From: Kuschelorhynchus macadamiae
Lineage: Eukaryota; Arthropoda; Insecta; Coleoptera; Curculionidae
DNA length: 64,000 bases
Assembly (NCBI GenBank): GCA_030620095.1
Contig: JAUTXW010002365.1
Span: 371,832-435,831, forward strand
Direction: 5' to 3'
The position numbers and the translations under genes are program-made. This document shows positions 26,391 through 38,239 of the stretch, in pieces. The stretch's first letter is position 1, and every line of letters starts with the position of its first letter. The notes below the pieces were generated by a model. That model did not search any database. It was not told the origin of the DNA and saw nothing but the letters and a program-made list of their open reading frames with translations.

Positions 26391-28050
26391 TCGGTAAATT
26401 TCCTTTACCCGGAACTTCCCTCATTATGATTTTTTCAATTTGTTAGGGATAGTGAAGTGTGACCCAATTTAGTTTAGTACATAGTCACAGATATATGTAT
26501 TACACATACTTTTTATTGTATTGAGCGCAATTTTGTTCCATCATATTGGAATCCTACCATTATTATACCATTTTCTTTCCACCTACGCCACACTTGACTT
26601 TTGGGCATAATTTGAAATAAACTCAATAAGTAGTTTTTACGTTGACCCATACCACCATTGTAGTACGTCGTTGAATTCGTACCAGTTTATCCCCAATCAA
26701 AAATTTTATTTGGCCGCCCTTTTGTTTCGCCATCTTAAATTAAATGAACTTTATTGTTGTATTCTCAGGACACATAGATTTTACACATTTTGTTTCGCCA
26801 TCTTAAATTGAAACCCATATTATCAGTCTTTACCTACTCCGTTAGTTCGCAGATATTTCCCAGTTTCTAAAAGGCTTTCGTTAACGATCCTCTTGTTGCT
26901 ATGTTAGAATGATGTCTTGTTTGGAGTTAGGATCCAGAATAAAAAACAAAAGCCCTTTTTAAAATTTTTAACTTTTTGCAACTTTAATGTCGCATCCTCA
27001 GGACACAGAATTTATATCCTGCATGAAACCCATATTATCAGTCTTAACCTACTCCGTTGGTGCGCAAATATTTCCTAACCCCAAATAATATCCCACTCTA
27101 ACAACGTTAACGAAAACCATTTAGAAACTTAATATCTGAGAAATATCTACGAACCAACGCAGTAGGTAAAGACTGTTAATATGGGTTTCAAGCTGGATAT
27201 AAAATCTATATATATGTTCTGAGAATGCAATAATAAATTTGCGAAACGCCGACAATTTAAAAACACTTTTGTTGTTTTTTTTTACTGGATCCTAACCCCC
27301 AATAATATACCTCTCTAACATAACAACAAGAGGATCGTTAACAAAAACCATTCAAAAACTTTATATCTGAGAAAGATCTGCGGACCAATGGAATAGGTAA
27401 AGATTGATAACATGTGTCCTAAGGATTGAACAATTTAAGTCAATTGGGTCAGTATTTAAGCTATGTCTCACACTGACAGACAGATTGACAGAAGGACCAA
27501 TAGAATTCATAAAACATGTTTTTGGTATCTAGGGAAAAATGTGAAGATGTGTAAAAGCTGAGAGGTTCTGCCATCTTATATTAGTACCCCTGTTTTACTG
27601 GTTGATCCCTATACCACAATTACATATGGCACACAATTTGAAATCAAACTATTAAGCAGTTTTTTCAGGCTGAATTTTTAAATATTTGATTAAGCCGCCA
27701 TTTTGTTCCGCCATCTTGGATTCGTACCAAAATATTACCAGTTAATTTCAACATAATACCTTAATGTTTTTCCAAAATTTGAGATAAATTGGATGAGCAG
27801 TTTTTTAATAATAATTTTTTTAACATTTCACTATGCCGCCATTTTGTTTCGCCATATTGGATTTTTATCAAGATGTTACCATATGACCCATAATTTTTGA
27901 CCAAAATTTGAAATCAATCGGTTAAGTTGTTTTTAGCTACGCCGTGAACTGACAGACAGATAGACCGACGGAATTGAGAAAACACGTCTTTCGTTATTTA
28001 AGGACACCGAAACGCGATGATCTGATAAAAAGAAACAATTGGGTAAAGTA
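26391..28050 (+). repeat. RE-1 composite repeat inserted in unit B
   Basis: This copy begins with the family 5' end TCGGTAAATTTCCTTTACCC after an A run. It carries repeated boxes of the GCCGCCATTTTGTTYCGCC type (26713, 27691, 27835), the ACTGACAGACAGATTGACAG-type box twice (about 27470 and 27950), and GACACCGAAACGCGATGATC near the end. Its canonical 3' hairpin is missing. Alignment with unit A, which lacks the insertion, delimits it independently. Confidence 0.88.
26755..27425. repeat. Foldback element with nested inverted arms inside RE-1
   Basis: A unit containing TCTCAGGACACA, CCATATTATCAGTCTTTACC, TACTCCGTTAGTTCGCAGAT, GTTAACGATCCTCTTGTTG and TTAGGATCCAG occurs at about 26760-26940 and 26998-27110 on the plus strand. 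Its reverse complement occurs at about 27110-27235 and 27285-27425. The arms can therefore pair into a long cruciform. It interrupts the RE-1 sub-repeats on both sides. Confidence 0.75.
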
Positions 28051-28948
28051 AGCAGTAAGTTTAAAATTTAATAGAACTTCTGATAAAATAAGTACTGCTT
28101 CCATTTTAAATTCCTGTCATTACTACTCAATAGAGTTTCTTAAAAGGTAAAACAATAGCGACGTCTACCCAATGTTCATGAACACCTGGTATAAATACGT
28201 ATGAGAATGGTAAATACCTTAGAACAAAACTGCTAAACACACAACTTCTATTTTTTTTTTATTTTCTTATTTAGAAAGCAAGTTATTATCTAATTCTTTG
28301 ATAATCGCAGTGTTATATTAACGAGAATTTCACGTTGCTTGGTACTTATCAAGTGGTTAGGTTGAAAATTGATGGAGGAAACTGAACATCTTGGAAACGA
28401 AAATTGTTGTTTCTGATTGAGTTACTCGCTTTGCTTCATGAATAAGCATTATTTGTAGTTTTGCTATCGTACTTCCACATAAACTATTTAACCAAATTAT
28501 CCAGATATCCCCCTTTTATGTCAAAACACGGAGGCGTGACATTTTAAAAACCTTGCATTTTGTTTTGCAGATGGTAAAATCTACATTTTAGCAATGTGGT
28601 ACACCGTTTTCGTATAGAGAAATAGAAACGAGTCTACATATATTTCGGAGCATTTGTTGTTTTTAATGTAATATTTTAATGGAAAATGGCGGTAAATCCC
28701 ACGTTAACTTTTGATCTGATTTGTGACTAGTAGTTTTTTTTCAGTTTAAAGATATAATAAAATAACTGAACGAAAACAATATTTTTCTATATTTTGGAGT
28801 TCATATATTCGCATTAAAATACATTTGCCAATTATTTTTTTCGGTTAGGATGTCAGTTACAAAAAGGTTTGAAATTACAGTTATTTTTCCTCTTTTTGTG
28901 ATATAGGTAGCACATATTCACTAAAAGCGTTTTATTGCTACAGCAATT

Positions 28949-30309
28949 TCCCTTATTTTTGAAAGGCTAGCGCAAATTTTTAATTAAAATATTTTTAGAA
29001 TTGTCATCTAACATATATCGAAGGTTTATTATAATACTGGCTAGAAATATAAACCAGATCCAACAGGAATTTTTTTAAAAAGTGCTAAATTCTCACAGAC
29101 CTGGCGGCTCTAGGTTGCCGGTGCATTTAATTTCACATTAGAAATAGATACTAACGTAACTTATTATTATATTTATATATTATTATATTTTATAGTTTGA
29201 GGTAAATCTGACTTTTTAATTTTATTTAATTACATTTATTAAAATTTCGCAAAGAAAACTAAACCTGACCTTAAAAACTTAAAAAACAATACGATATTCC
29301 TTTTGTCGCGTTTAGAAAAGTAAAGAATTTTTTTTTCAATCGAATTAAAACATCTAACTTTAAATTGATTGAAACAAATATTTAAGAAAATTACATATCT
29401 CAACATGTGGACTACCCAAGGAACGTTTGGATACATAAAAAAAATAATTAGGCAAACATAAAAATAAATTGTCGGGTTTTATAAACAACTGTACCCACGG
29501 AATTTGATAATTATTGAAAATAAAATATAAAGTTTGTCATTTTTCAACTATTTTAAAAGAAAAAATAAATAGATGAACAACTTTTTCTTTAAAAAAAACA
29601 ACAATAATTCGACTTTTTTACTGCATTTCGATGCGAAAACTCCTTATTATGACAGTTTTACAGTTTACAGTTCCACTTGAAATAAAGAAATTTGTTTATT
29701 ATAATAATCCTTTTTAAATACTTGACTTTATGAACCAAGGTTAAAATTTTATCCCTCCTGAACAAGATAAAGTTATGTATAATCAGACCATCACACCAAT
29801 ATGTCAAAAATTAAAATGTTAGCACCCCTAAAAGCCACCAAAACCATAATATTTCCAATCACGTCCCTTTTTCATCCCCTCCTCATGACCCGTCACTTAT
29901 ATAAGTATTGCTTTGTGTCCAGAATAAACTCAAAGTACTTTAATTATTTTTATGGTCCTCTTTTATTTGTATTAAAAAATCTTGAAGAGACTGGTTTTTC
30001 GTTTATATTTACTAATAAAAGTGATGGTTCAAATAATGCATATCTCTTAATGGCCAAAAATACTATAATATACATGCGCTCATTTTTTATTATTAAATAA
30101 AATGAATATTAGGTTGTTTATTAATTATATAGACTTAGTTATATTACTATAAGAGTATACAACATTAACACGTTTAAACAAAAGGAACTTATTGTAAGAA
30201 AGTGTACTACAAGTCGCTAGAGACTTTATAGGTAGTTAAATTTACTAACATATAGGTATTATATCTAAGAAAGCATCATATATACATGTATTAACTTAAT
30301 GTAAATACA
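28949..30309. other. No gene recognised
   Basis: A plus-strand open frame at 29801-30100 (99 codons, starts with ATG) shows no domain. The rest is A+T-rich. Confidence 0.45.
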
Positions 30310-30324
30310 GTATTATTATTATTT
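30310..30324. repeat. (TTA)n microsatellite at a LINE 3' end
   Basis: A short TATTATTATTATT run joins the 3' end of the truncated LINE copy. Confidence 0.85.
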
Positions 30325-30557
30325 TTTGTTGTCTCACACTATTCATGTGGTTATATTTTATACTGACGGGATTATACCAGGTCAGAAAAAAAGAAAAGGA
30401 AAAAAATCAACTATTTTGTATTAAGAAATGATCTAACGATGCTACAAGTTTTCAAAATGACCGATTTCTGGATGTTCCTGTGAATGTCTGTATTAAGTCC
30501 TAATTGAGCCAAATGCGTTGTAAACGTTGTTGGGGTGATGCCTGTTACTGATATGAC
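30325..30557 (-). mobile_element. 5'-truncated second copy of the R4/Dong-like LINE 3' end
   Basis: The segment repeats the sequence of 30579-30805 in the same orientation. Shared blocks are GTTGTCTCACA, TGTGGTTATATTTTATACTG, TTAAGAAATGATCTAACGATG, GAGCCAAATG and CCTGTTACTGATATGACG. It is a head-to-tail 3' fragment separated from the long copy by a TTA microsatellite. Confidence 0.85.
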
Positions 30558-30578
30558 GTTATTATTATTATTGTTATT
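30558..30578. repeat. (TTA)n microsatellite between LINE copies
   Basis: TTATTATTATTATTGTTATT separates the 3' end of the long LINE from the truncated copy. On the LINE strand it reads (AAT/TAA)n. Confidence 0.9.
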
Positions 30579-33500
30579 TCGACTTGTTGTCTCACAGTAT
30601 TCCTGTGGTTGTATTTTATACTGTCGGGAACATACCAAGTCAGTACAAAAAAAATTAAAAAAACAAAAAAATGAAACGAAAAAAAAAACAACTATTGTAT
30701 ATTAAGAAATGATCTAACGATGCTACATGTTTTCGAATTGACCTATTTGAGCCAAATGGGGTGTAAACGTTGTTGAGGTGAGACCTGTTACTGATATGAC
30801 GAGAGGAACAATGATGACCCTTTCCTGTTTCCACAGCCTTTTTACTCCCATCGCCAAGTCGGTGTATTTGGCGATCTTCTCACTGTATTTCGCTTGGATG
30901 TTCTCGTCTTTGGGAACAGCCATGTCAATTAAATAAGTGATCTTCCCTTTTTTGGATTGAAATGTGATATCGTGTCTGTTTGCGGGGATCGTTTTATCTG
31001 TGTGGATGTCAATATCCCAGTAGAGCTTGTAGTCTTTGTTTCTAAGTATGGATGTTAGTGTATAATGGTAGTAAAGGTCTGTGTTCTCCGTTAGTTAGTA
31101 TGTTCTGGCTAATCCTTCGCTGCTGATTCACCGACATTTCGACCATTATTCAACATCCACTCGTTATGTGATCGATCGTTTCTCTCTGCTGGTGACATCT
31201 CCTGCACATGTCATCTTCAGTAGTTGTGTCCTTGATGATATGCTTTCTGTAGTTTCTGGTTGCTATGACTTTGTCCTGGATGGCAAGCAGGAAGCCTTCT
31301 GCTTCGGGGAAGAGCTGCCCTTCTTGCAACCACGTATATGAAAGCTTTTTATGTATGTGGTCCTGCTTTATGTGGTATCTGTGTCTTCAGTGAAGTGTTT
31401 TTTCAGACCAGGTGTTCATCATTCCTAGTCGTGATGTGACTGTGTGCGTCTGACGTATGGCTCGTTTGAGACAGGTCGAGCGGCGTCTAATTCTTGCCTG
31501 CTTTCATTATTGCCTTGTGGAAGTTAGTTTGCCTCTTGTGGAAGAATTTTCTGAGTTCGTAAATTTGAGCGATTGTATATCTATAATTCCACTCCCTCCT
31601 TCTTTTCTCTCGATGGTGAGTCTTTGCTTGCATGCGTTGGGATGTAACTTCCTGTGTTTAGTGAATTCAGTGCGTATGAGAATGTAAATGTTTTCTATGT
31701 CTGTGTGTGACCATTTAATGATACCAAACGAATACGTAAGAATAGGTATGGTATAGGTTTCGTTGGATTTCTGGAATTCAGTTTTGTTTTTAGTGATTTT
31801 GTGAGTCTGGTTTTAAATTCCGTTTTGAGCTCTGATTTGATAGGAGTATGGTTAATTTTGGTGCTCTGATGGAAGCCTAGGTATCTGTATGTTTTTTCTT
31901 TGAGCATGTTATCTATAGTTCCATTGATGATTATTTCCGTCGTAGAGTCCACTGTCCCTTGTTGATATGAAGTAGCTAGCATTTACTTATACCAAATTTC
32001 ATGTCCAGGGTAAACGTTTCTGTGATTTTAAGGAGTTCCCTCAGCTGTGCCTTTGTGCTTGCGTATAATTTTATGTCATCCATGTACAAGAGATGGTTTA
32101 TTTTGTGTAGGTTATTTTTTGTTTTTTAATTTGGAATCCGAAGTTTGTGTTATTTATTGTGTTTGAGGGTGGATTGCGACATAGGCTCAACCACAAAGCG
32201 CTGAGTGAATATCTCTGGAATATACCTCGTCTGATGTAGATCTCTTCTGTTTCGATGTGTTCTTTTTGTCTTCTCAGGTTGATTTTAATTTTTCACGTAC
32301 TCATGATTTGCGTAAGAAATTGCCTGATGTTTTTATTGACTTTGTATAATCCTAGCACTCTTAGCCAACTGTAGGGTATCGAATCAAAGGCTTTTTAATA
32401 ATCTATGTAACTAGTATGAAGGTTTCTATAATTTTTCCTGATTTGTTTCATGATGACGTTGTCTATAATTAGTTGCTCCTTGCATCCTCGGCTGTTTTTC
32501 CTGCAGCCGTTTTGCTCTTCCGTTAGAATGTTTTTGTGTGCTAGATGTTGTTCTATTTTCCTGGTATTTGCGGCTGTGAGGATCTTATATACGGTTGGAA
32601 GGCATGTAATGGATCAGTAGTTTGTTGGGTTCTTAGAGTCTGAGTTTTTGGGTTTATGGTATATTATTCCTGGGGTGAGAAAACTGGTTAATGTGCTAGG
32701 TTTTAAAATAATGTCATTAATTTAGCGAGTAAGAGCGTCATGTGTGGAGGTAAACTGTTTGTACTAGAAGTTATGTCTATTCCAGGACATTTCCAGTTAT
32801 GTGCGTATTTGATTGTTTCTGCAACTTCTTGTATATTCATTGCAAAGTTCCTCCAAGCACTTGTGTCTGTCTTCTTCCGCTTTAATCCATAAAGCGTTAT
32901 TATTCTGTATTTTTGGTTCTGACCAAAAGTTTTTCCAGTATTCTGTGATCTCTTGTTTGGTCGGTGGTTCTATTACTCGTGCCTCTTAATTGCTCATGAT
33001 TTTTTGTACAAATGTTTTTCGCTTCTTCGAAACAGGTTGTTAGCGTCCTTTCTTTCATTTGACTCTTTGTATCTTCGGAGTCTTGCGGCATACACGGATA
33101 ATTTTTCTTCAGAGTGTCAAGGATTTCTGTAAGCGTGTGATCAAGAGATGAAGATTTGATTTTGATTGATTTTCTCTACACTTTGTGTGATACGTTTTGA
33201 CTTGTTGCCGTTCATGAATTGGATAAGATGTCCCAATTCTTTTCTAATTTTGTTAATTTTGTTTTCGATCCTTATCTGCCATTTAAATTTTCATTTTATG
33301 TTATTGGTGTTTCTATGTCGAGGCGGGAGTTTCTGATTGTTCTGTAGTATCGTGGTTATAGCTGCTGCGTAGATCACTGTATGTCCTCAATTGTGCTCGC
33401 AATCGTTATGTACTCGGGGATTATGTGTTCGTTGATGGTCTTTAGGATTTTAGGTGTGTCCCGTTTAAAGATTACACGAGAAATAGGATCTCTTGTTGTA

Positions 33501-34750
33501 GGATCGCAGCCTGACTATTTGTTTTGAAGTGAGTCCATTTCTACTTTGATTGCTTGTATGAGGGACGGTCCGAGGTGTAGCTATTGTGTAGCTATGTGTG
33601 TGTATGGTGCTTGATGAATGATTCTGTTGTCCTGTGCGCTGTACGGTGCTTGTAATCTGTCGTAGGTTGTTGCTGGGAGCTTCGCACCTTGGGCTGGTTT
33701 GTATGTGGAATTGGTTCGGCATCAGCCCCACTGTCCTCAATGTTTAGTTGATGAATGTTTAGTTCAGCAGCTACCATAGTTTTGATGTTTCGCAATGAGA
33801 GGGGAGTGACCTTACTGGTCTTAATAATGACTCTCTTTTGATCTATTACTCACCGTTCTGTGATAAGTGATTTGTATTCTGGATATTGTGCTATGAAAAA
33901 TGTATGCAGTTTATGTCTGTATCCTGATGAAATTATCTTAAGTTTGGTAGTGGTGTAGTAGGAATGGATCACCGTTTGATTCATTTCATCTGTACATTTT
34001 AACCTCTTCCTTGGTTTACCTGCCTTGGTAGTTGCAAGTAGTCGTTGCGATATATCCGCTGATGTAATGGGCTCAAGTTGTTGTGTTTGGCTAGCATCTG
34101 TGTCAGATGTATTTGTATATCCATTTGGGCAGCGTATGATCGGTTTGCTCGATTCTGTAATGCGGCTCATGCGTTGCCCTGCATTTCCGGCCTTGGTGGG
34201 TGCCAGCTTAGTCGGCAAAACACTTTTGGAAGGTCAATTTTCCTTTGCTTGGTCGTGATCGTTTCGGTCCTTTCCCGCAGCGTCCTCGACCGTTTCGCTG
34301 CTCGCCTGATGCTTTGTTATTTGGGTTGATGTTTTATGGTGTTAGATGCTCAGTGTCCGACATTGGGTCGCCTGTTAGTAGAAGGTAGATCATTTTATTG
34401 TGTGTTTGTTTGCCTATTATTGTTGGTCTTTCTTTAATGCACATCTGTTTTGTTCTTGTTGTTCTTGATTTTGAGAAAATATGGAAGATGTGCTTCTGGG
34501 TTTCCGAGAGAGCAAGTATTTCTAGGCTCGTTCCGTATGTAGTGGTTTCGCTCATGATCTTATAATAGTCGTTAAAGTCCTTCATGTCGTCGTCGTGAAA
34601 TAACAAAACTTACTGAAGCTCCGACTGGTTTTTTCGTAAGTATTTTATTGAAGTTTGGCATTAATGTTTTGATGGCCGTATGTGTGTAGGCTGACTGATC
34701 GGAACAGACAACTTCCGTCTCCAACAATGTCGGCTCTAATGAATGAATTA
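30579..34750 (-). mobile_element. R4/Dong-like non-LTR retrotransposon, near full length
   Basis: This minus-strand element of about 4.2 kb has recognisable N-terminal sequence, a reverse transcriptase with YMDD, a CCHC knuckle and a restriction-like endonuclease in the C-terminus. The endonuclease layout is that of R2/R4-type LINEs rather than of APE-type LINEs. Both boundaries abut TAA-type microsatellites (34751-34780 upstream of the 5' end, 30558-30578 at the 3' end). That fits the TAA-repeat target reported for Dong of Bombyx, as I recall it. No LTRs are present. Confidence 0.85.
30740..34606 (-). pseudogene. R4/Dong-like LINE polyprotein (RT plus restriction-like endonuclease), decayed
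   Basis: From the 5' side: MLFHDDDMKDFNDYYKIMS...NKMIYLLLTGDPMS (34334-34606). Degraded frames then continue through CMPQDSEDTKSQMKERTL and KNICTKNHEQL (about 32930-33090). The RT catalytic box LLYMDDIKLYASTKAQLREL sits at about 32035-32095, with YMDD at 32075-32086. INGTIDNMLKEKTYRYLGFH follows at about 31860-31925. The knuckle CRRCHQQRETIDHITSGC (CX2CX8HX4C) lies at about 31147-31206. The endonuclease segment NRHDITFQSKKGKITYLIDM, then AVPKDENIQAKYSEKIAKY, spans about 30860-30990. The proline of the usual RPD motif is replaced by histidine. Stops and frameshifts occur throughout, so it is not translatable as one protein. Confidence 0.88.
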
Positions 34751-34780
34751 ATATTATTGTTGTTATTATTATTATTATTA
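34751..34780. repeat. (TTA)n microsatellite at the LINE 5' boundary
   Basis: ATATTATTGTTGTTATTATT and following TTA units adjoin the 5' end of the LINE. This mirrors the microsatellite at its 3' end. Confidence 0.9.
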
Positions 34781-35290
34781 CCTACTGAAATAATCTGACA
34801 AGAAAAAATATTGCCTTTTCAAATCGAAGGGTGTACCTCAAGGTATGCCCAAATTACTTATTTGGGTAATTAAAATCAAAATATGCCGTTCCGCAATTTT
34901 TTTTTTTAGTTCTCACTATGGTACCATCCTGGCACTACACTTGCATAGAAAATTGAACTTCGTGCCCCTAAAAATTCTAAAACTACACGAAACATGATAT
35001 TTTCAGAAAACTTATATCTTTTTCCTAACATACGTCTTCCCTGTCATACACTTCACTTATTAACCAAAGATGGTTGTTAATTACCCTTTATTAGCCAACT
35101 TTAAAGGAAAAAAATTAACCATTTCAAAATGATCGAGGAAATTCTTTTGCGGAGAAATATTGAAAATAGTGCTATTCAGTCTTCTTTTATTTCATTATAT
35201 TATTTTTACTATGGGACTAACCCAGCGTTAAAAACAATCATTCAAATTAGCCAAATCATTCCAGACTAATCGGTGTACATACGTAAAAAA
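34781..35290. other. No gene recognised
   Basis: This is A+T-rich sequence between the LINE and the next RE-1 end. Nothing was identified. Confidence 0.5.
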
Positions 35291-35450
35291 TCGGTAAATT
35301 TCCTTTACCCGGAACGTTATCACTTTTTTTCCGTTTGTTAGGAATAAGTTTTGCCCAATTTAGTTCAGTACATAGTCACGGAATATGTGTGTTACATATA
35401 CTGTATTTTCAAACATTCTTACTGGGCGTCATTTTGTACTATAGTCAAAA
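35291..35450 (+). repeat. RE-1 5'-end fragment
   Basis: It starts TCGGTAAATTTCCTTTACCC after an A run, like the copy at 26391. It continues CCAATTTAGTTCAGTACATAG and CATTCTTACTGGGCGTCATT. Similarity ends at about 35450, upstream of the Tc1/mariner pseudogene. Confidence 0.88.
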
Positions 35451-35639
35451 GCAGTGTTATAAACAACAAACTTTTTAAGTTGTAACTATATCCTCCGCAT
35501 AAAATCCGGAAGATGAATTAGATAGACCTATGATATTTTCATATGAAAAAAGAGGATAAACATTTAAATACCAGCAGTTACAAAAATCTTTGAGCGATGT
35601 CACTTTAAAGTCAGTGACAAAATTAGTAATAGAAAACAA

Positions 35640-36920
35640 TTGTCGGGTTTTTCACATCCACAAGCGAAAAAAATGGTATTAAATCTAATGAAATATTACG
35701 AAAATGAAAATTCACCGGCCAATATCCAGGAGACAGTAGCAAAAGCTCTGGGAATCGGTACAAGGACTGTGCAGAAAATAGTGCATGAAAAAAAGTATTA
35801 TTTACTACCGAAGAAGATTAAGAAATGTACACGAAAAAAGCCAAAGATAGAAGACTTAAGTAACAATGTAAAAATGGATGTTCGTTATGCAATTTACGAT
35901 TTGTACACATCAAAACCTAATGTAACCCTTCAAGTTTTAAAAGAAGCTTTAAAAAGTCGAGGCATATTGGAAATTGGACTAAAATTGTTGTTAAAATTAA
36001 TAAAAATGTTGGGTTGTCGATATAAAAAGGACTGTAATCGAAGATTTTTATGCGAGTTGCCACATATAGCAAGTCAGCGTATCCAGTTTTTAAAGAAATA
36101 CACGGAAAATATTAATTCAAAATTTAGAAAAGTGGTATTTTTAGACGAGACTTGGATATTTTCTAATGAAGTGGTTCGAAATCTTGGCAGGACGAGTCTG
36201 TAAAAAGTGTCAAGAGAAAAAAGGGATGTGGGACGGGAAAACGGTTCATCATTTTGCAAGCAGGTTCTTCAACAGGATTTGTCCCAGGTGCAAGTTTACT
36301 GTTTTCTTCAACATCCAAAAATGTAGACTAAGTGATAATATGAACTGTGAACTGTTTAAAAAGTGGTTAAAAGAACAACTGATTCCAAATTTAGATGCTT
36401 CATCTTTAATCATCCTGGACAATGCATCTTATCATTCAAGAATCTTAAATAAACAACCTACCTCATTCTGGAAGAAAAGTGATATTTATGATTGGCTAAT
36501 AAAACAAAAACAAAATCCTTTACCCAATATGCTGAAACTAGAACTTCTTTTAATGGCAAAATCTATTAAAAAAACAAACAATATATGCCGTAGATGAAAT
36601 ATTACGGGAAGATGGACATGAGATTTTACGACTGCCGCCATAGCAATAGAATTAATATGGGCTGTGGCAAAATCATATTACGAAAAACACGTGTTACACG
36701 TGGTCTTAGATAAGATGAAGTGCAAATTGTTTGGCAAGACTCATTAAATTATATTACGCCGGAGTACTGGAAGAAATCTGTGGAACATACGGAGAAATTA
36801 ATATGAGATTGGTGGAATCGAGAACGAGTTCTAGATGTCGAAATAGCACTAATGATCATTGCTCCATTTGAGGACGACTCAGAACATAAGGACTTTTTAA
36901 GTGATGATGATATTTTGTAG
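35640..36920 (+). pseudogene. Tc1/mariner-superfamily (IS630-like, DDE_3) transposase pseudogene
   Basis: The first 187 codons are open (35640-36203). The ancestral ATG has become TTG (MSGFSHPQAKKMV). An HTH-like block (ALGIGTRTVQKIVHEKK) and SKPNVTLQVLKEAL lead to the first catalytic aspartate in VVFLDETWIFSN (about 36140). After a frameshift the frame gives DNMNCELFKKWLKEQLIPNL and the second aspartate in LIILDNASYHSR (36410-36445). Beyond another shift are DEILREDGHEILRLPP, IELIWAVAKSYYEKHV and YITPEYWKKSVEHTEKL, ending SDDDIL at a stop at 36920. The motifs match a DDE_3 family common in hemipteran and beetle genomes (FLDETW, MNxExFKKWxxEQL, DNAPYHS, NPIELIW). The third acidic residue is within IELIW. 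Frameshifts near 36190, 36640 and 36715 disable it. Confidence 0.9.
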
Positions 36921-37215
36921 TCTATATTATTAAAAAGTTTCTGAAGGATTATATTAGGGTTTGACGTGTATAAATCATAAATTGCGTTATGAATAGTTAT
37001 TTTTGCATTGTAACTTAAGTCTTTTGCCTTTGGATTTTTTCGTGTACATTTCTTGATCTTTTTCGGAAGTAAATTATGTTTTTTTTTCATGCACAAGTTT
37101 CTGTACATTCCTTATACCGATTCTCAGAGCTATTGCCAACTGGCTCCTGGATATTAACCAGTGAATTTTAATTGAAATTTTTTTTTATTAGATTTGACAC
37201 CATTTTTTTGCTTTA
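36921..37215 (-). pseudogene. Inverted partial copy of the same Tc1/mariner transposase (N-terminal part)
   Basis: The minus strand reads VNIQEPV, HNLLPKKIKKCTRKNPKAKD, then AIYDLYTSNPNIILQ. It parallels ANIQETV...YLLPKKIKKCTRKKPKIED...AIYDLYTSKPNVTLQ of the plus-strand copy at 35690-35935. It begins one base after the stop codon of that copy, giving a tail-to-tail arrangement. Confidence 0.88.
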
Positions 37216-37303
37216 CATAGAATACTTGTTCCAATTTTAATGAGAGTGTTTAAAATAAGTAAATTTTTTTAATAAATATAAGACAAACTTTGATATATAA
37301 AAA

Positions 37304-37690
<387 letters not shown>

Positions 37691-38239
37691 TAATTGTCTT
37701 GTGTTTTTAACAAAAGTGTATAATATTTTTGCAAAATAAATCACAATACAAAAAAACAAGTTTTCTTTGCACAGGCGTGGCCCGCATTTAAATAAATGAC
37801 ACTGTATAAGTGGTCAGATTTTTAGGTCAAGCGGGGCTCATAATTTTTGGTGATTGAATCCTGTTAACATATCCTGATCGTTCCACTGATTCGAACCGCC
37901 TTCCGACTTTATTAAGGCGCTTGCCATTTTGTGTATTTTTGTTTTTGCCAGTCAAAAAATTTTAACCAAATACATATTTAGCGAATTTTCTTATTTAGTC
38001 CCTCGGCATTTAATATATAAAATAATAATCATAATAATATTGCGTAATATAATATAAAAAAAACTATTTTCTTTCTCCCTGTATATTTGTAAATAACCCA
38101 TCGAGGTTTAATAGCTCGATAAAAGACAGATATCAGACAACGTTTTGGTATTCACTGTGTTTTCTGATTTGATTCATAATGTAGGTGACCTTTGGACCCG
38201 CACGATAAGACCGCATACGACTGTATCATATTTGATTCC
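37691..38239. other. No gene recognised
   Basis: This is A+T-rich sequence between two RE-1 copies. Nothing was identified. Confidence 0.5.

Larger units (their letters stand above)
26038..28948 (+). repeat. Segmental tandem duplication, unit B, interrupted by RE-1
   Basis: Unit B resumes the same landmarks as unit A, left part 26038-26390 and right part about 28051-28948. It ends at CTACAGCAATTT, equivalent to the end of unit A. The insertion point corresponds to unit A at about 25085. Divergence from unit A is roughly 10-15% by eye. Confidence 0.9.

Noticed and set aside
26391..28050. CRISPR array or bacterial-type repeat array.
   Set aside because: Repeat units are long, diverged and lack short spacers. 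The genome context is eukaryotic.
29801..30100. 99-codon plus-strand frame starting with ATG.
   Set aside because: No recognisable motif. Without a homologue I cannot distinguish it from a chance frame.
34025..34329. Two plus-strand frames rich in C, S and V (34025-34258 and 34078-34329).
   Set aside because: They lie antisense to the R4/Dong-like LINE coding region and are shadows of it.
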